From DATHZQ01 sp035458525 (GTDB lineage: Bacteria > Actinomycetota > Acidimicrobiia > Spongiisociales > UBA5794): 64,000 bases of DNA. The notes beneath the pieces are model-generated. The model was not told the origin of the DNA and did not search any database. It saw nothing but the letters and a program-made list of their open reading frames with translations. The translations under genes and the position numbers were made by a program. Location of the stretch: NCBI GenBank assembly GCA_035458525.1, contig DATHZQ010000151.1:28648-92647 (forward strand), read 5' to 3'. How positions within the stretch are numbered: the stretch's first letter is position 1; each line of letters starts with the position of its first letter. Shown here piece after piece: positions 16,907-25,682 of this stretch.

Positions 16907-18313
16907 TCAGCCAACCGAGCCCTCCATCTGCAGCTCGATCAGCCGATTGAGCTCGACTGCGTACTCCATGGGAAGCTCCTTGACGATGGGCTCGATGAAG
17001 CCGGCGACGATCATGGCAGTCGCCTCCTCCTCAGAGAGGCCCCGCGACATCAGGTAGAACAGTTGCTCCTCGCCGACCTTCGAGACCGTTGCCTCGTGCC
17101 CGATCTGGGTGTTCGACTCCTCGATCTCCATGTACGGGTAGGTGTCGGACCGGGAGTCCTCGTCGAGGATCAGCGCATCGCACCGTACAAACGACTTGGC
17201 GTGCTCGGCACCCGGCTCGACGCGCACCAGCCCCCGGTATCCCGCACGGCCGCCGTCCTTGGAGATCGACTTCGACGTGATCAACGAGGTGGTGTCCGCG
17301 GCCACGTGGACCATCTTGGCCCCGGCGTCCTGATGTTGCCCTTCTCCGGCGAAGGCGATCGACAACACCTCGCCATGGGCGCCTTCCTCCATCAGCCACA
17401 CCGCCGGGTACTTCATGGTCAGCTTCGAGCCCAGGTTGCCGTCGATCCACTCCATCGTGGCGTTCTTGTAGGCGACGGCTCGCTTGGTGACGAGGTTGTA
17501 GACGTTGTTCGACCAATTCTGGATCGTCGTGTAGCGACAGCGTCCGCCTTCCTTCACGATGATCTCGACGACCGCAGAGTGCAGCGAGTCGCTGGAGTAG
17601 ACGGGTGCGGAACATCCCTCGACGTAGTGGCAGTAGGCCCCTTCGTCGATGATGATCAGCGTGCGCTCGAACTGCCCCATGTTCTCGGCGTTGATGCGGA
17701 AGTAGGCCTGGAGCGGCTGGTCGACGTGGACGCCCGGCGGCACGTAGATGAAGGACCCGCCGGACCAGACCGCCGAGTTCAACGCGGCGAACTTGTTGTC
17801 GTTGGGCGGGATGACCGTACCGAAGTACTCCTGCACGATCTCGGGGTGTTCGCGAACAGCGGTGTCCATGTCCATGAACAGCACACCTAGTTCTTCGAGA
17901 TCTTCGCGATTTCGGTGGTAAACGACCTCGGACTCGTACTGGGCGGTGACTCCGGCGAGGTACTTGCGCTCGGCTTCCGGAATGCCCAGCTTCTCGTACG
18001 TGTCCTTGATCGAGTCGGGAACCATGTCCCAGTCCTTGGCCTGGCCCTCGGTCGGCTTGATGTAGTAGTAGATGTCATCGAAGTCGATCTCATCCAGCGT
18101 CCCGCCGCCGCCCCATGTCGGCACCGGCTTGCGCAGGAACCGCTTGTAGGACTTCAGCCGGAAGTCGAGCATCCAGTCCGGCTCTTTCTTGATCCGAGAC
18201 ATCTCCCGGATGATCTCCTCGTTCAGACCCTTCTTCGGCTTGAACACATAGTCATCCTCGGCGTCAGACCACCCCAAGGCGTATTTGCCGAGGTCGATGT
18301 CAACGGTGGCCAT
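16907..18313 (-). CDS. sufB: SUF scaffold protein SufB
   Basis: 468-residue core scaffold on which Fe-S clusters are built, working with SufC and SufD. Diagnostic segments are GVHVDQPLQAYFRINAENMG, YCHYVEGCSAP, RYTTIQNWSNNVYNLVTKRA and, near the end, GHEATVSKVGEEQLFYLMSR. The start ATG at 18313 has AGAGGAG upstream. The gene stands apart from sufD/sufC by about 7 kb. A perfect 16-bp palindrome lies 33 bp upstream and is a candidate operator. Its cluster output would serve the Fe-S enzymes encoded elsewhere in the window. Confidence 0.96.
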   Translation of the reverse strand: MATVDIDLGKYALGWSDAEDDYVFKPKKGLNEEIIREMSRIKKEPDWMLDFRLKSYKRFLRKPVPTWGGGGTLDEIDFDDIYYYIKPTEGQAKDWDMVPDSIKDTYEKLGIPEAERKYLAGVTAQYESEVVYHRNREDLEELGVLFMDMDTAVREHPEIVQEYFGTVIPPNDNKFAALNSAVWSGGSFIYVPPGVHVDQPLQAYFRINAENMGQFERTLIIIDEGAYCHYVEGCSAPVYSSDSLHSAVVEIIVKEGGRCRYTTIQNWSNNVYNLVTKRAVAYKNATMEWIDGNLGSKLTMKYPAVWLMEEGAHGEVLSIAFAGEGQHQDAGAKMVHVAADTTSLITSKSISKDGGRAGYRGLVRVEPGAEHAKSFVRCDALILDEDSRSDTYPYMEIEESNTQIGHEATVSKVGEEQLFYLMSRGLSEEEATAMIVAGFIEPIVKELPMEYAVELNRLIELQMEGSVG

Positions 18314-18346
18314 GGATCACTCCTCTGGAGGGTGGTCAAGAATTTG

Positions 18347-18362
18347 CACTATCCGGATAGTG
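18347..18362. promoter_or_regulatory. 16-bp perfect palindrome upstream of sufB, candidate Fe-S regulator operator
   Basis: CACTATCC followed directly by GGATAGTG, a perfect inverted repeat with no spacer, centred 41 bp before the sufB start codon where a promoter would sit. The size and symmetry match sites of Rrf2-family (IscR/RsrR-like) dimers that control SUF genes. No Rrf2 gene is in the window, so the regulator assignment is an inference. Confidence 0.55.
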
Positions 18363-18423
18363 GGATTGTCCCACAGCGGCGCAGGCTACTCAAGAGCGTT
18401 GCCCAAGCACGCATCGAGCCGCA

Positions 18424-18939
18424 TCACACCAGGAAGTCCCGGTCGGCCAGACGTTCACCCGCCTTCCAAGGCCGTTCGCCTTCCCGGAAGTCCTGCATCA
18501 GCTCCAACATCCCGAGGACCGTGAAACCCTGGTCGTGGTAGAAGTCGATCGCCTTGCGGTTGCGGCCGACAACCCGAACGCTGAGGGTCCCGTGGCCTTC
18601 GCTGCGAGCGATGGACACGACGTGCTCGACCAGTTGTCTTCCTATCCCCTCGCCCCTCCGGGAGCGGGTGACGATCATCGGCTCGACTTCGACATCGACC
18701 TCGTCGTCGTGTCCGGTCATCAATCCGACGAGCCCGACGACCTCGCCGCCGTCATGGGCAACCCACAGCAGCTCTGGGCCAAAGAGCGCCAGATGGGCGT
18801 CGAACTTGCGCCCCGGATCATCTCCGCCGATGCCCGGTGCGTCATAGATGTCGCGATGCCATTGCGTGAGCTCGACCCACAGCGAACGACATGCCTCGAG
18901 ATCGCCGGCCTCGTAGCTGCGGATCTCGATCGAGCTCAT
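18424..18939 (-). CDS. GNAT-family N-acetyltransferase
   Basis: 171-residue GNAT protein. Motif A with the acetyl-CoA loop is TRSRRGEGIGRQLVEHVV, and the C-terminal motif is RVVGRNRKAIDFYHDQGF. The start ATG overlaps the gltB stop by 4 bp (ATGA), so it is translated with glutamate synthase. The acceptor is unknown; a link to amino acid metabolism is suggested only by position. Confidence 0.82.
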   Translation of the reverse strand: MSSIEIRSYEAGDLEACRSLWVELTQWHRDIYDAPGIGGDDPGRKFDAHLALFGPELLWVAHDGGEVVGLVGLMTGHDDEVDVEVEPMIVTRSRRGEGIGRQLVEHVVSIARSEGHGTLSVRVVGRNRKAIDFYHDQGFTVLGMLELMQDFREGERPWKAGERLADRDFLV

Positions 18940-21900
18940 CGGTCGTGCGTCGTCCCGGCAATCTCGACCACCGACCCCTCCTCGGGTACCGACTTCCCGG
19001 CCGCGCTGGCGGCGTGCAGCACCCAGAACTGTCCGGCCGCCGACTCCCAATTGGCGAGCAGGTGCCGTGCCCGATGACTCCCGGTGAGTTCAGCGTGGGC
19101 GACGATGAGCGCCCGCAAGGCCGCTCCCTCCCGTGCTTCGAGCCGCTTGGCGTGCGGCGCTGAATCGGCGAGGTGGCCCTTGGCTGCATGCTCGGGATCC
19201 CACACGTACAGCGCACCGCCGGTCATGCCGGCGCCGACGTTGCGGCCGACATCGCCGAGAATCACGACGGTGCCGCCGGTCATGTATTCACAGGCATGGT
19301 CCGAGGCGCCTTCGACGACGGCCGTCGCTCCGGAGTTCCGCACCGCAAACCGCTGGCCGACTGCTCCGGCAACGTGGAGGGATCCACCGGTTGCGCCATA
19401 GAGGCAGGCGTTTCCCGCACCATGCGGGACCGTGTTGAGGTCGGCGACAGTTGGCACGACCACGATGCGGCCGCCTCCCATGCCTTTCCCGACGTAGTCG
19501 TTGGCCGTCCCCTCGAGATGAAGTGACACCCCTTTCGCCAAGAACGCGCCAAAGCTCTGACCCGCCGTTCCCGAGAGCCGCACCTCGACGGTTCCGGCGG
19601 GCTCGTCGTCCCCGACGATCGAGGCCATCTCTCCCGACAGCCGGGTGCCCACGGCACGATCGGTGTTCTGGATCGGATAGGCGAGATTGATGGACCCCTG
19701 CGCCGTGGCGGCCCGGGCGCCTTCGACGGAGAGCTGATCGCCCACGGGAGACCTCGCCACCGTGCGGAAGGAGCGGTCCGTCTTGGCGGCCGCGCCGGCG
19801 AAATCGGCCCGCACGAGCTGTGCGGTGAACTCGCGTGCGACCGCGTGACCGGGTTCGCGGGGACGGAGCAGATCGGCCCTGCCGATCACCTCATCCAAGC
19901 TGTGGGCCCCCATGGCGGCGAGGTGGCGCCTGGCATCTTGCGCCATGTGCCGAAACATGACGATCAGCTGATCGACCGAGCCGGTGTATTTGGCGCGCAG
20001 GTCCTCGCGCTGGGTCGCAATACCAACGGGACAGGTGTTCTCGTGGCACTGCCGCACCATCTTGCACCCGAGGGCGATCAGCGGCATCGTCCCGAATCCG
20101 TAGCGATCAGCACCCAGCAAGGCGGCGACGACGATATCCCGGCCGGTCCGGATCCCTCCATCCGTCTCGACAGCGATGGCGTGGCGCAGGCCGTTCGCCA
20201 CCAACGCCTGGTGCGCTTCGGCGAGCCCGAGTTCCCACGGGGATCCTGCATGCTTGATGGACACCAGCGGCGACGCACCGGTGCCACCACCATTGCCCGA
20301 GACGGTGACCACATCAGCCAGCGCTTTGGCGACACCGACCGCGATCGTGCCGACGCCGGGACCCGAGACCAGCTTCACCGACACGCGAGCGAGCGGTTTG
20401 AAGACCTTGAGGTCATGGACCAGCTGGGCGAGGTCCTCGATCGAGTAGATGTCGTGGTGGGGCGGGGGCGAGATCAGCTGGACGCCCGGCTCGGTGTGCC
20501 GCAGCCTGGCGATCTCCGGCGAGACCTTGTGGCCCGGCAGCTGGCCGCCCTCCCCCGGTTTCGAGCCCTGGGCCATCTTGATCTGGAATTCCTCAGCCGA
20601 GGCGAGGTAGCCCGGCGTCACCCCGAAGCGGCCGCTGGCGACCTGCTTGATCTGGGAATTGCGCGGAGTTCCGAAGCGCTCGGGATCTTCCCCGCCCTCT
20701 CCCGAGTTGGAGAGTCCACCCAGGTAGTTCATGGCAATCGCCAGGGTCTCGTGGGCTTCCTTGGACAGCGCTCCGAGCGACATCGCCGCCGTGGTGAAGC
20801 GCCGCATGATCCGCTCGACCGACTCGACGTCCTCGATCGGAATCGGATCGCCAACCGGGGCAAACGCAAGCAGGTCCCGGAGCTCCAGCGCCGGTCGGTC
20901 CGTCTCGACGATGTCCACGTATTTGGCCCATTCGGCGGGGTCGTCGTTGCGTGCGACCTTCTGGAGGGCCAGCACCGCGCGCGGTGAGTTGATATGGGGA
21001 ATGCCACCACGCCGATGCTTGTAGTACCCGCCGGGATCGTCCTCGCCCTCGGTGTACCCCGCATGGCGCGCCACGACGTCTGCAGCGAGGCGATCGAAGC
21101 CGGCGCCCCCAACGCGGCGGGACACAAATCGAAACGCAAGCCCACACACTTCATCGTCGAGCCCGATCGCCTCGAACAACTCGCTGCCTCGATACGACGA
21201 GATGGTGCAGATCCCCATCTTGGACATGATCTTCAGGAGACCCTTCTCGAGCGCCGCCCGGTAGTTCTCCTGAGCGACCACGACGTCGGCGGGTACGTCA
21301 CCCCGCTCCGCCATGGCCCGCACCTCCTCGATGGCGAGGTACGGGTTGACCGCGGAAGCACCGAAGCCGATCAAGCATGCGAGATCGTGGGCATCGCGGG
21401 GCTCACCGGACACGGCGACGATCGAAGCGTTCAGCCGCGCCCCGGAGTCGATGAGACGGTGATGCACGGCACCGACGGCAAGCACCATCGGAATCGGGGC
21501 GCGCCGCTCGTCGACCTCGCGATCCGAGATCATCACGATCGTGGCGCCGTCCGCCACCGCCCGTTCGGCTCGGTCGGCGAGATCGATGACCGCATCCCGG
21601 AGCCCCTCACCACCAGACCCGGGAGGGAAGAGCGCCTCCAGCCACACCGAGCGGAAGCGAGGATCGGTCGACGTCCGCAGCTGCTCGACTTCCGCATCGC
21701 TCAGCACCGCCGACGACAGCTGCATGAGGTGAGCCTGCTGCGGCGTCTCCTCCAAGATGGAGCCGCGCCTGCCGACGTAGGTTCGCAACGACATCACGAG
21801 GTGCTCGCGGATCGGGTCCATCGGAGGGTTGGTGACTTGCGCGAACGCCTGGTGGAAGAAGCGTGAGATTCGCTGCGGGAACTCGGAGAGCACCGCCAGA

Positions 21901-23357
21901 CCGGTGTCGTGCCCCATCGACAGGACGGGCTCGTTGCCTCCGGTCATCTGCTGGAGAATCAGCCTCCGCTCCTCGGCGGTGTACCCGAACACCCTGCCGA
22001 GCTTGTCCGGCACGAATCGTTCGTCCTGGAGATCGTCGAACGGATCTCGGACGTAGTTGGTCTCGGTTTGGATCCACTGCTGATACGGGGCTCTCTCGGC
22101 GAGACGCGACTTCACGTCCGCGGAGAAGCCAACGGCGCCCGTGGCCAGATCGACCTCGATGAGCTCGCCCGGACCGAGCTGTCCGGTGCGAACCGCACGT
22201 ACCTCCTCGGCCGGCGCCAGGCCGGCCTCGGAGGCCACGATGACGAGGTCCGGCGTGATCGTCCAGCGGGCTGGACGCAGGCCATTGCGATCGAGGCCCG
22301 CAACGACTTGGAGACCGTCGGATGCGGCGATCGCGGCGGGGCCATCCCACGGTTCCGTCAGGAAGGCGTGGTATTCGTAGAACGCCCGGAGCTTCCCATC
22401 GAGATCCGGCACGTTCTCCCAGGCGGCGGGGATCAACATCTCCTTGGCATGCGCCACCGATCGACCGGACCGGACGAGCACCTCGTAAGCGTTGTCGAGA
22501 CTTGCGCTGTCGCTGCCGCTGAGCGCGACGAGCGGCTTCAGCTCTGCGGTTCGATCACCCCACACCGCGTTCGAGAGGTTCTGGCTGCGTGCAGCCATCC
22601 AGGAGCGGTTGCCTTGGATGGTGTTGATCTCGCCGTTGTGTGCGAGCACTCGGAACGGCTGCGCCAGCGACCACGCCGGCATCGTGTTGGTGGAATATCG
22701 CTGATGGAACACCACAAAGTCCGTCTCGAACATCGGATCGACGAGGTCCCAGTAGAAGCGCTCGATCCGCGCCGCGGTGAACAGCCCCTTGTAGACGACC
22801 GTGCGGCACGAGGAGGACACGACGAACAGCCCGGCGAGCTCCTCGGGCAGCGTGCGCTCGATGCGCCTTCGAGCGAGGAACAACCTGCGTTCAAACTTGT
22901 CTTCGCTCTCGCCGGGGCGGGCGGCGACGAGGACCTGCTCGATCACCGGCATCGAGCCCCTTGCGTTGTCCGACAGAGCCATCGGCCCAACGGGCACTTT
23001 GCGCCAGGTCAGGAAGTCCAACTGTTCGTCTTCGAGGGCGACGTTGACGTGGTTGCGCGCCTTGTGCTCGCGGCCGGGCGGCAGGAACACCATCAACACG
23101 CCGAGCGAGCCGGGCGCCGGGGGGGTCAGAGAGCGCGCCACGAGATCCCGCACGAGCAGCCGATGCGGAACCCGCGTCATCACCCCGGCCCCGTCGCCTG
23201 TGCCGTCGGCCGAGCGTGCACCGCGATGGTCCAGGTTGTGGAGACACTCGATAGCGGTGCGCAGCAGCCGGTGGCTCAGCTGGCCGCGCCGGTCTGCGAT
23301 GAAGCCGACACCGCAGGCGTCACGAACGTCCGAGGGGTCGTAGAGCTGTTGGGCCAC
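18936..23357 (-). CDS. gltB: Glutamate synthase (NADPH) large subunit
   Basis: 1473 residues. The Ntn amidotransferase domain begins at the conserved cysteine in DACGVGFIADRRG, reached after removal of a short propeptide, and includes LHNLDHRGARSADGTGDGAG. The central and FMN domains contain VTVSGNGGGTGASPLVSIKHAG, and the [3Fe-4S] cysteines lie in CKMVRQCHENTCPVGIATQ. The C-terminal GXGXG structural domain is complete. The GTG at 23357 is preferred over the ATG at 23396 because AAGGAG sits 8 nt upstream. The partner gltD, usually adjacent, is absent from the window; a GNAT gene follows instead. Confidence 0.95.
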   Translation of the reverse strand: MAQQLYDPSDVRDACGVGFIADRRGQLSHRLLRTAIECLHNLDHRGARSADGTGDGAGVMTRVPHRLLVRDLVARSLTPPAPGSLGVLMVFLPPGREHKARNHVNVALEDEQLDFLTWRKVPVGPMALSDNARGSMPVIEQVLVAARPGESEDKFERRLFLARRRIERTLPEELAGLFVVSSSCRTVVYKGLFTAARIERFYWDLVDPMFETDFVVFHQRYSTNTMPAWSLAQPFRVLAHNGEINTIQGNRSWMAARSQNLSNAVWGDRTAELKPLVALSGSDSASLDNAYEVLVRSGRSVAHAKEMLIPAAWENVPDLDGKLRAFYEYHAFLTEPWDGPAAIAASDGLQVVAGLDRNGLRPARWTITPDLVIVASEAGLAPAEEVRAVRTGQLGPGELIEVDLATGAVGFSADVKSRLAERAPYQQWIQTETNYVRDPFDDLQDERFVPDKLGRVFGYTAEERRLILQQMTGGNEPVLSMGHDTGLAVLSEFPQRISRFFHQAFAQVTNPPMDPIREHLVMSLRTYVGRRGSILEETPQQAHLMQLSSAVLSDAEVEQLRTSTDPRFRSVWLEALFPPGSGGEGLRDAVIDLADRAERAVADGATIVMISDREVDERRAPIPMVLAVGAVHHRLIDSGARLNASIVAVSGEPRDAHDLACLIGFGASAVNPYLAIEEVRAMAERGDVPADVVVAQENYRAALEKGLLKIMSKMGICTISSYRGSELFEAIGLDDEVCGLAFRFVSRRVGGAGFDRLAADVVARHAGYTEGEDDPGGYYKHRRGGIPHINSPRAVLALQKVARNDDPAEWAKYVDIVETDRPALELRDLLAFAPVGDPIPIEDVESVERIMRRFTTAAMSLGALSKEAHETLAIAMNYLGGLSNSGEGGEDPERFGTPRNSQIKQVASGRFGVTPGYLASAEEFQIKMAQGSKPGEGGQLPGHKVSPEIARLRHTEPGVQLISPPPHHDIYSIEDLAQLVHDLKVFKPLARVSVKLVSGPGVGTIAVGVAKALADVVTVSGNGGGTGASPLVSIKHAGSPWELGLAEAHQALVANGLRHAIAVETDGGIRTGRDIVVAALLGADRYGFGTMPLIALGCKMVRQCHENTCPVGIATQREDLRAKYTGSVDQLIVMFRHMAQDARRHLAAMGAHSLDEVIGRADLLRPREPGHAVAREFTAQLVRADFAGAAAKTDRSFRTVARSPVGDQLSVEGARAATAQGSINLAYPIQNTDRAVGTRLSGEMASIVGDDEPAGTVEVRLSGTAGQSFGAFLAKGVSLHLEGTANDYVGKGMGGGRIVVVPTVADLNTVPHGAGNACLYGATGGSLHVAGAVGQRFAVRNSGATAVVEGASDHACEYMTGGTVVILGDVGRNVGAGMTGGALYVWDPEHAAKGHLADSAPHAKRLEAREGAALRALIVAHAELTGSHRARHLLANWESAAGQFWVLHAASAAGKSVPEEGSVVEIAGTTHDR

Positions 23358-23386
23358 CCGTGGGGCTCCTTCTTTGTCGCCACCGC

Positions 23387-23398
23387 GTATGCGCATAC
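23387..23398. promoter_or_regulatory. 12-bp palindrome between gltB and the divergent Rossmann gene
   Basis: GTATGCGCATAC is a perfect palindrome 29 bp upstream of the gltB start, in the 128-bp divergent promoter region. It could be an operator for nitrogen control of gltB, but it does not match the GlnR or AmtR consensus known to me. Confidence 0.3.
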
Positions 23399-23485
23399 TT
23401 CGATGGGTATTCAGGAGCGATCCAGTGTATCCCGAAGCGTTCAGGGCCCAAAAAGCGCCCGCAACGGAGGAGGTACGCTTCCGGC

Positions 23486-23950
23486 ATGCCTGTGATCGTC
23501 GTTGGCGCAGACACCGAGGTCGGCCGAGCCGCCGTCGATGCGTTGCTGCCCGACGCCGCAGAGGTCCGTGCGTTCGTCACCGACCCCAATGCCATCGACC
23601 CCCTCAAGGCGCTGGGAGTGAAGGTTGCCGTGGGCGACGTCTCGGACGGCTCCCACGTCGGTGGCGCGGCCCTGAACGCATTCTGTGCCGTGCTCGTGCA
23701 GGAGGCTGCGACGGACGAGCGGGAGCGGTCCTTCGCCAACACGGTGAAGGAGGTGATCGCGGCTTGGGCCGAGGGTCTCCGTGACAGCGACGTGCACCGC
23801 ACGATCTGGGTCGGCGATGTTGCGGTAGGCCAGGCCGGCGAGGTGCTGGCAGCGGCAACACCCGAGTTTGCCTCGGTGCCGACCGCCGACCGATCGCCTG
23901 ACGAGATCGCAGCCGACATCGCCAGGCTCGAGTCGTCATCCACCGTGTGA
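23486..23950 (+). CDS. NAD(P)-binding Rossmann-fold protein (NmrA/SDR-like)
   Basis: 154 residues beginning MPVIVVGADTEVGRAAVDAL, the glycine-poor dinucleotide motif of atypical SDR/NmrA-like proteins, then FVTDPNAIDPLKALGVKVAVGDV. It lacks the C-terminal substrate domain of full atypical SDRs, so it is either a sensor-like protein or a minimal enzyme. GGAGG precedes the ATG by 13 nt. Divergent from gltB. Confidence 0.65.
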   Translation: MPVIVVGADTEVGRAAVDALLPDAAEVRAFVTDPNAIDPLKALGVKVAVGDVSDGSHVGGAALNAFCAVLVQEAATDERERSFANTVKEVIAAWAEGLRDSDVHRTIWVGDVAVGQAGEVLAAATPEFASVPTADRSPDEIAADIARLESSSTV

Positions 23951-23986
23951 GGGCAGCGCTGTCCCCCAGAACGGCGGCTGCTGCGT

Positions 23987-24367
23987 ATGACTCATGTGAT
24001 CGCTGTGACTGAGCAGCCGCTTGCGGACGGCTTCGATACCGTCGACGGAACCGAGTTCGCATTGTTCTTCCGCGACGAAGACCGGTCGGTGGTTGGGCTG
24101 GCGTATGTGCTCTCGGGCAGCTTCCTGGCCGCCGAGGATCTCGCCCAGGACGGCTTTGCGGTCGCCTACCGGCGCTGGGAAGTCGTCGGCGGCTACGACA
24201 ACCGGGGCGCCTGGGTGCGCCACGTCGTGGCCAACCGAGCTCGGTCGCGCTTCCGCCGCCTCCGTGCCGAGCGTTCGGCCTTGCGCCGTCTCGCCGGACG
24301 CCCTCCGGCGGTCGTGGAGATGTCGGAGCCGGCGTAGGAGGTCTGGGCCGCAGTGCGCAACCTGCCC
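23987..24367 (+). pseudogene. Truncated SigE-family ECF sigma factor
   Basis: Region 2 is intact and typical of the SigE family: VVGLAYVLSGSFLAAEDLAQ followed by YDNRGAWVRHVVANRA. An in-frame TAG at 24335 stands where related proteins have acidic residues. The same frame then continues EVWAAVRNLPR, the start of region 4. After about 24367 similarity ends and the sequence becomes the reverse strand of an Eis-like gene. Region 4, needed for -35 recognition, is absent, so the product (116 residues) should not act as a normal sigma factor. A deletion joining two convergent genes explains it best. Confidence 0.75.
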
Positions 24368-24799
24368 AGGCACGTGTCGGGTATCGAGATCGATCTCGTG
24401 TTTGTCCGCACAGAGGCCGAACCCAAAGCGTCCGTAGATCGCCGTCTCAGAAGCCCACAAGCCGGCGAGCGGGTCGCCGCGGCCGTGGGCGGCATCGAGG
24501 TGCAACTGCATCATGTCACGCAGGATGCCGCGCCTGCGGTGCGTCGCTCGCACGGTGACGATGGTGGTTCCCGCCATCGTCAGTTGGGCGCCACCGGGCA
24601 CGGTGATGGCGAAATCGAACTCACCGAGCGTGCCGACGATCTCGTCGCCGTCGAAGGCACCGACGGTCCGATCGAGGGGCAACATCTCGTAGAAGCGGTC
24701 GTGGTCCTCTTCCCGCGAGTCGCCGCCGAAGCCGCGGGCGATCGCACTGCGAAAGCGCTGGGTCTCGCTTTCCCGGATCGGACGAATGATGATGTGCAT
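24368..24799 (-). pseudogene. Truncated Eis-like GNAT acetyltransferase
   Basis: The first ~144 residues match the N-terminal GNAT domain of Eis-like proteins: the acetyl-CoA motif VRATHRRRGILRDMMQLHLD, then LAGLWASETAIYGRFGFGL. Eis proteins are about 400 residues with a second GNAT domain and an SCP2-like tail. Here the frame runs after 24368 into the antisense of the ECF sigma gene as far as 23936, which adds 143 meaningless residues. The second GNAT and SCP2 domains are missing. It is probably non-functional, or at most a fragment. Confidence 0.75.
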
Positions 24800-24893
24800 T
24801 CGTCCAAGCTACCCGCATCGCCATGCCGGCAACGACACCATTCCCAGCTGTCTAGGTTGGGGAGACTTGATCGCCAAGCAACCGAGGAGTGCC

Positions 24894-25682
24894 GTGAGCG
24901 ACGTTCGTATCGCCGTCCAGATCCACCCCCAACACGCCGACTATGCGGACATTCGCCGAGCGGTGATGCAGGCGGAGGAGCTCGGCGTCGACATCGTCTA
25001 CAACTGGGATCACTTCTACCCGCTGTACGGCGATGCCGACGGCAAGCACTTCGAATGCTGGACGATGCTCGGCGCATGGGCGGAGCAAACCGAGCGGATC
25101 GAGTTTGGCGCGCTCGTGACCTGCAATTCCTACCGCAACCCCGACCTGCTGGCGGACATGGCCCGCACGGTCGATCACATCTCCAACGGCCGCCTCATCC
25201 TCGGCATCGGCAGCGGCTGGTTCGAGCGGGACTACGTGGAGTACGGCTACGACTTCGGCCCGACGCCCGGCTGGCGCTTGGACAACCTCGCCGAAGCGCT
25301 ACCTCGCCTCGTGTCCCGGTGGGACAAGCTGAATCCTGCCCCGACCCGCGACATCCCGATCCTCATCGGCGGTGGGGGCCGCAGGAAGACGCTGAAGATG
25401 ACGGCGCAGTACGCCTCCATCTGGCATCACTTCGGAACCCCTGACGACATGAAGGAGAAGTCGGACGGACTGGACGACTGGTGCTCGGAGCTCGGGCGAA
25501 ACCCGGCCGACATCGAACGCTCTGTTGGCATCGATTGGGACAAGGTCGATGATCCCGTCGCCACGGCCGAGGCGTACTACGCAGTTGGGATGAGGCAATT
25601 CACGTTCGGCGTCAACGGCCCGGACTACGACCTCGGCATCTTGCGACCGTGGTTGGCATGGCGAGACGGGAAACGGGGGTGA
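24894..25682 (+). CDS. LLM-class F420-dependent oxidoreductase
   Basis: 262-residue luciferase-like TIM-barrel protein with VDIVYNWDHFYPLYGDADGK at the N-terminus, the region MARTVDHISNGRLILGIGSGW and a later PILIGGGGRRKTLK, all typical of the F420-dependent LLM family in Actinomycetota. Cofactor F420 is inferred from family membership. GTG at 24894 has GAGGAG 5 nt upstream. Its stop overlaps the start of the PLP dehydratase. Substrate unknown. Confidence 0.87.
   Translation: MSDVRIAVQIHPQHADYADIRRAVMQAEELGVDIVYNWDHFYPLYGDADGKHFECWTMLGAWAEQTERIEFGALVTCNSYRNPDLLADMARTVDHISNGRLILGIGSGWFERDYVEYGYDFGPTPGWRLDNLAEALPRLVSRWDKLNPAPTRDIPILIGGGGRRKTLKMTAQYASIWHHFGTPDDMKEKSDGLDDWCSELGRNPADIERSVGIDWDKVDDPVATAEAYYAVGMRQFTFGVNGPDYDLGILRPWLAWRDGKRG

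Noticed and set aside
23936..24367. C-terminal half of the 287-residue minus-strand ORF as part of an acetyltransferase
   Set aside because: It is antisense to recognisable SigE-family region 2 sequence, so it is not a protein domain.
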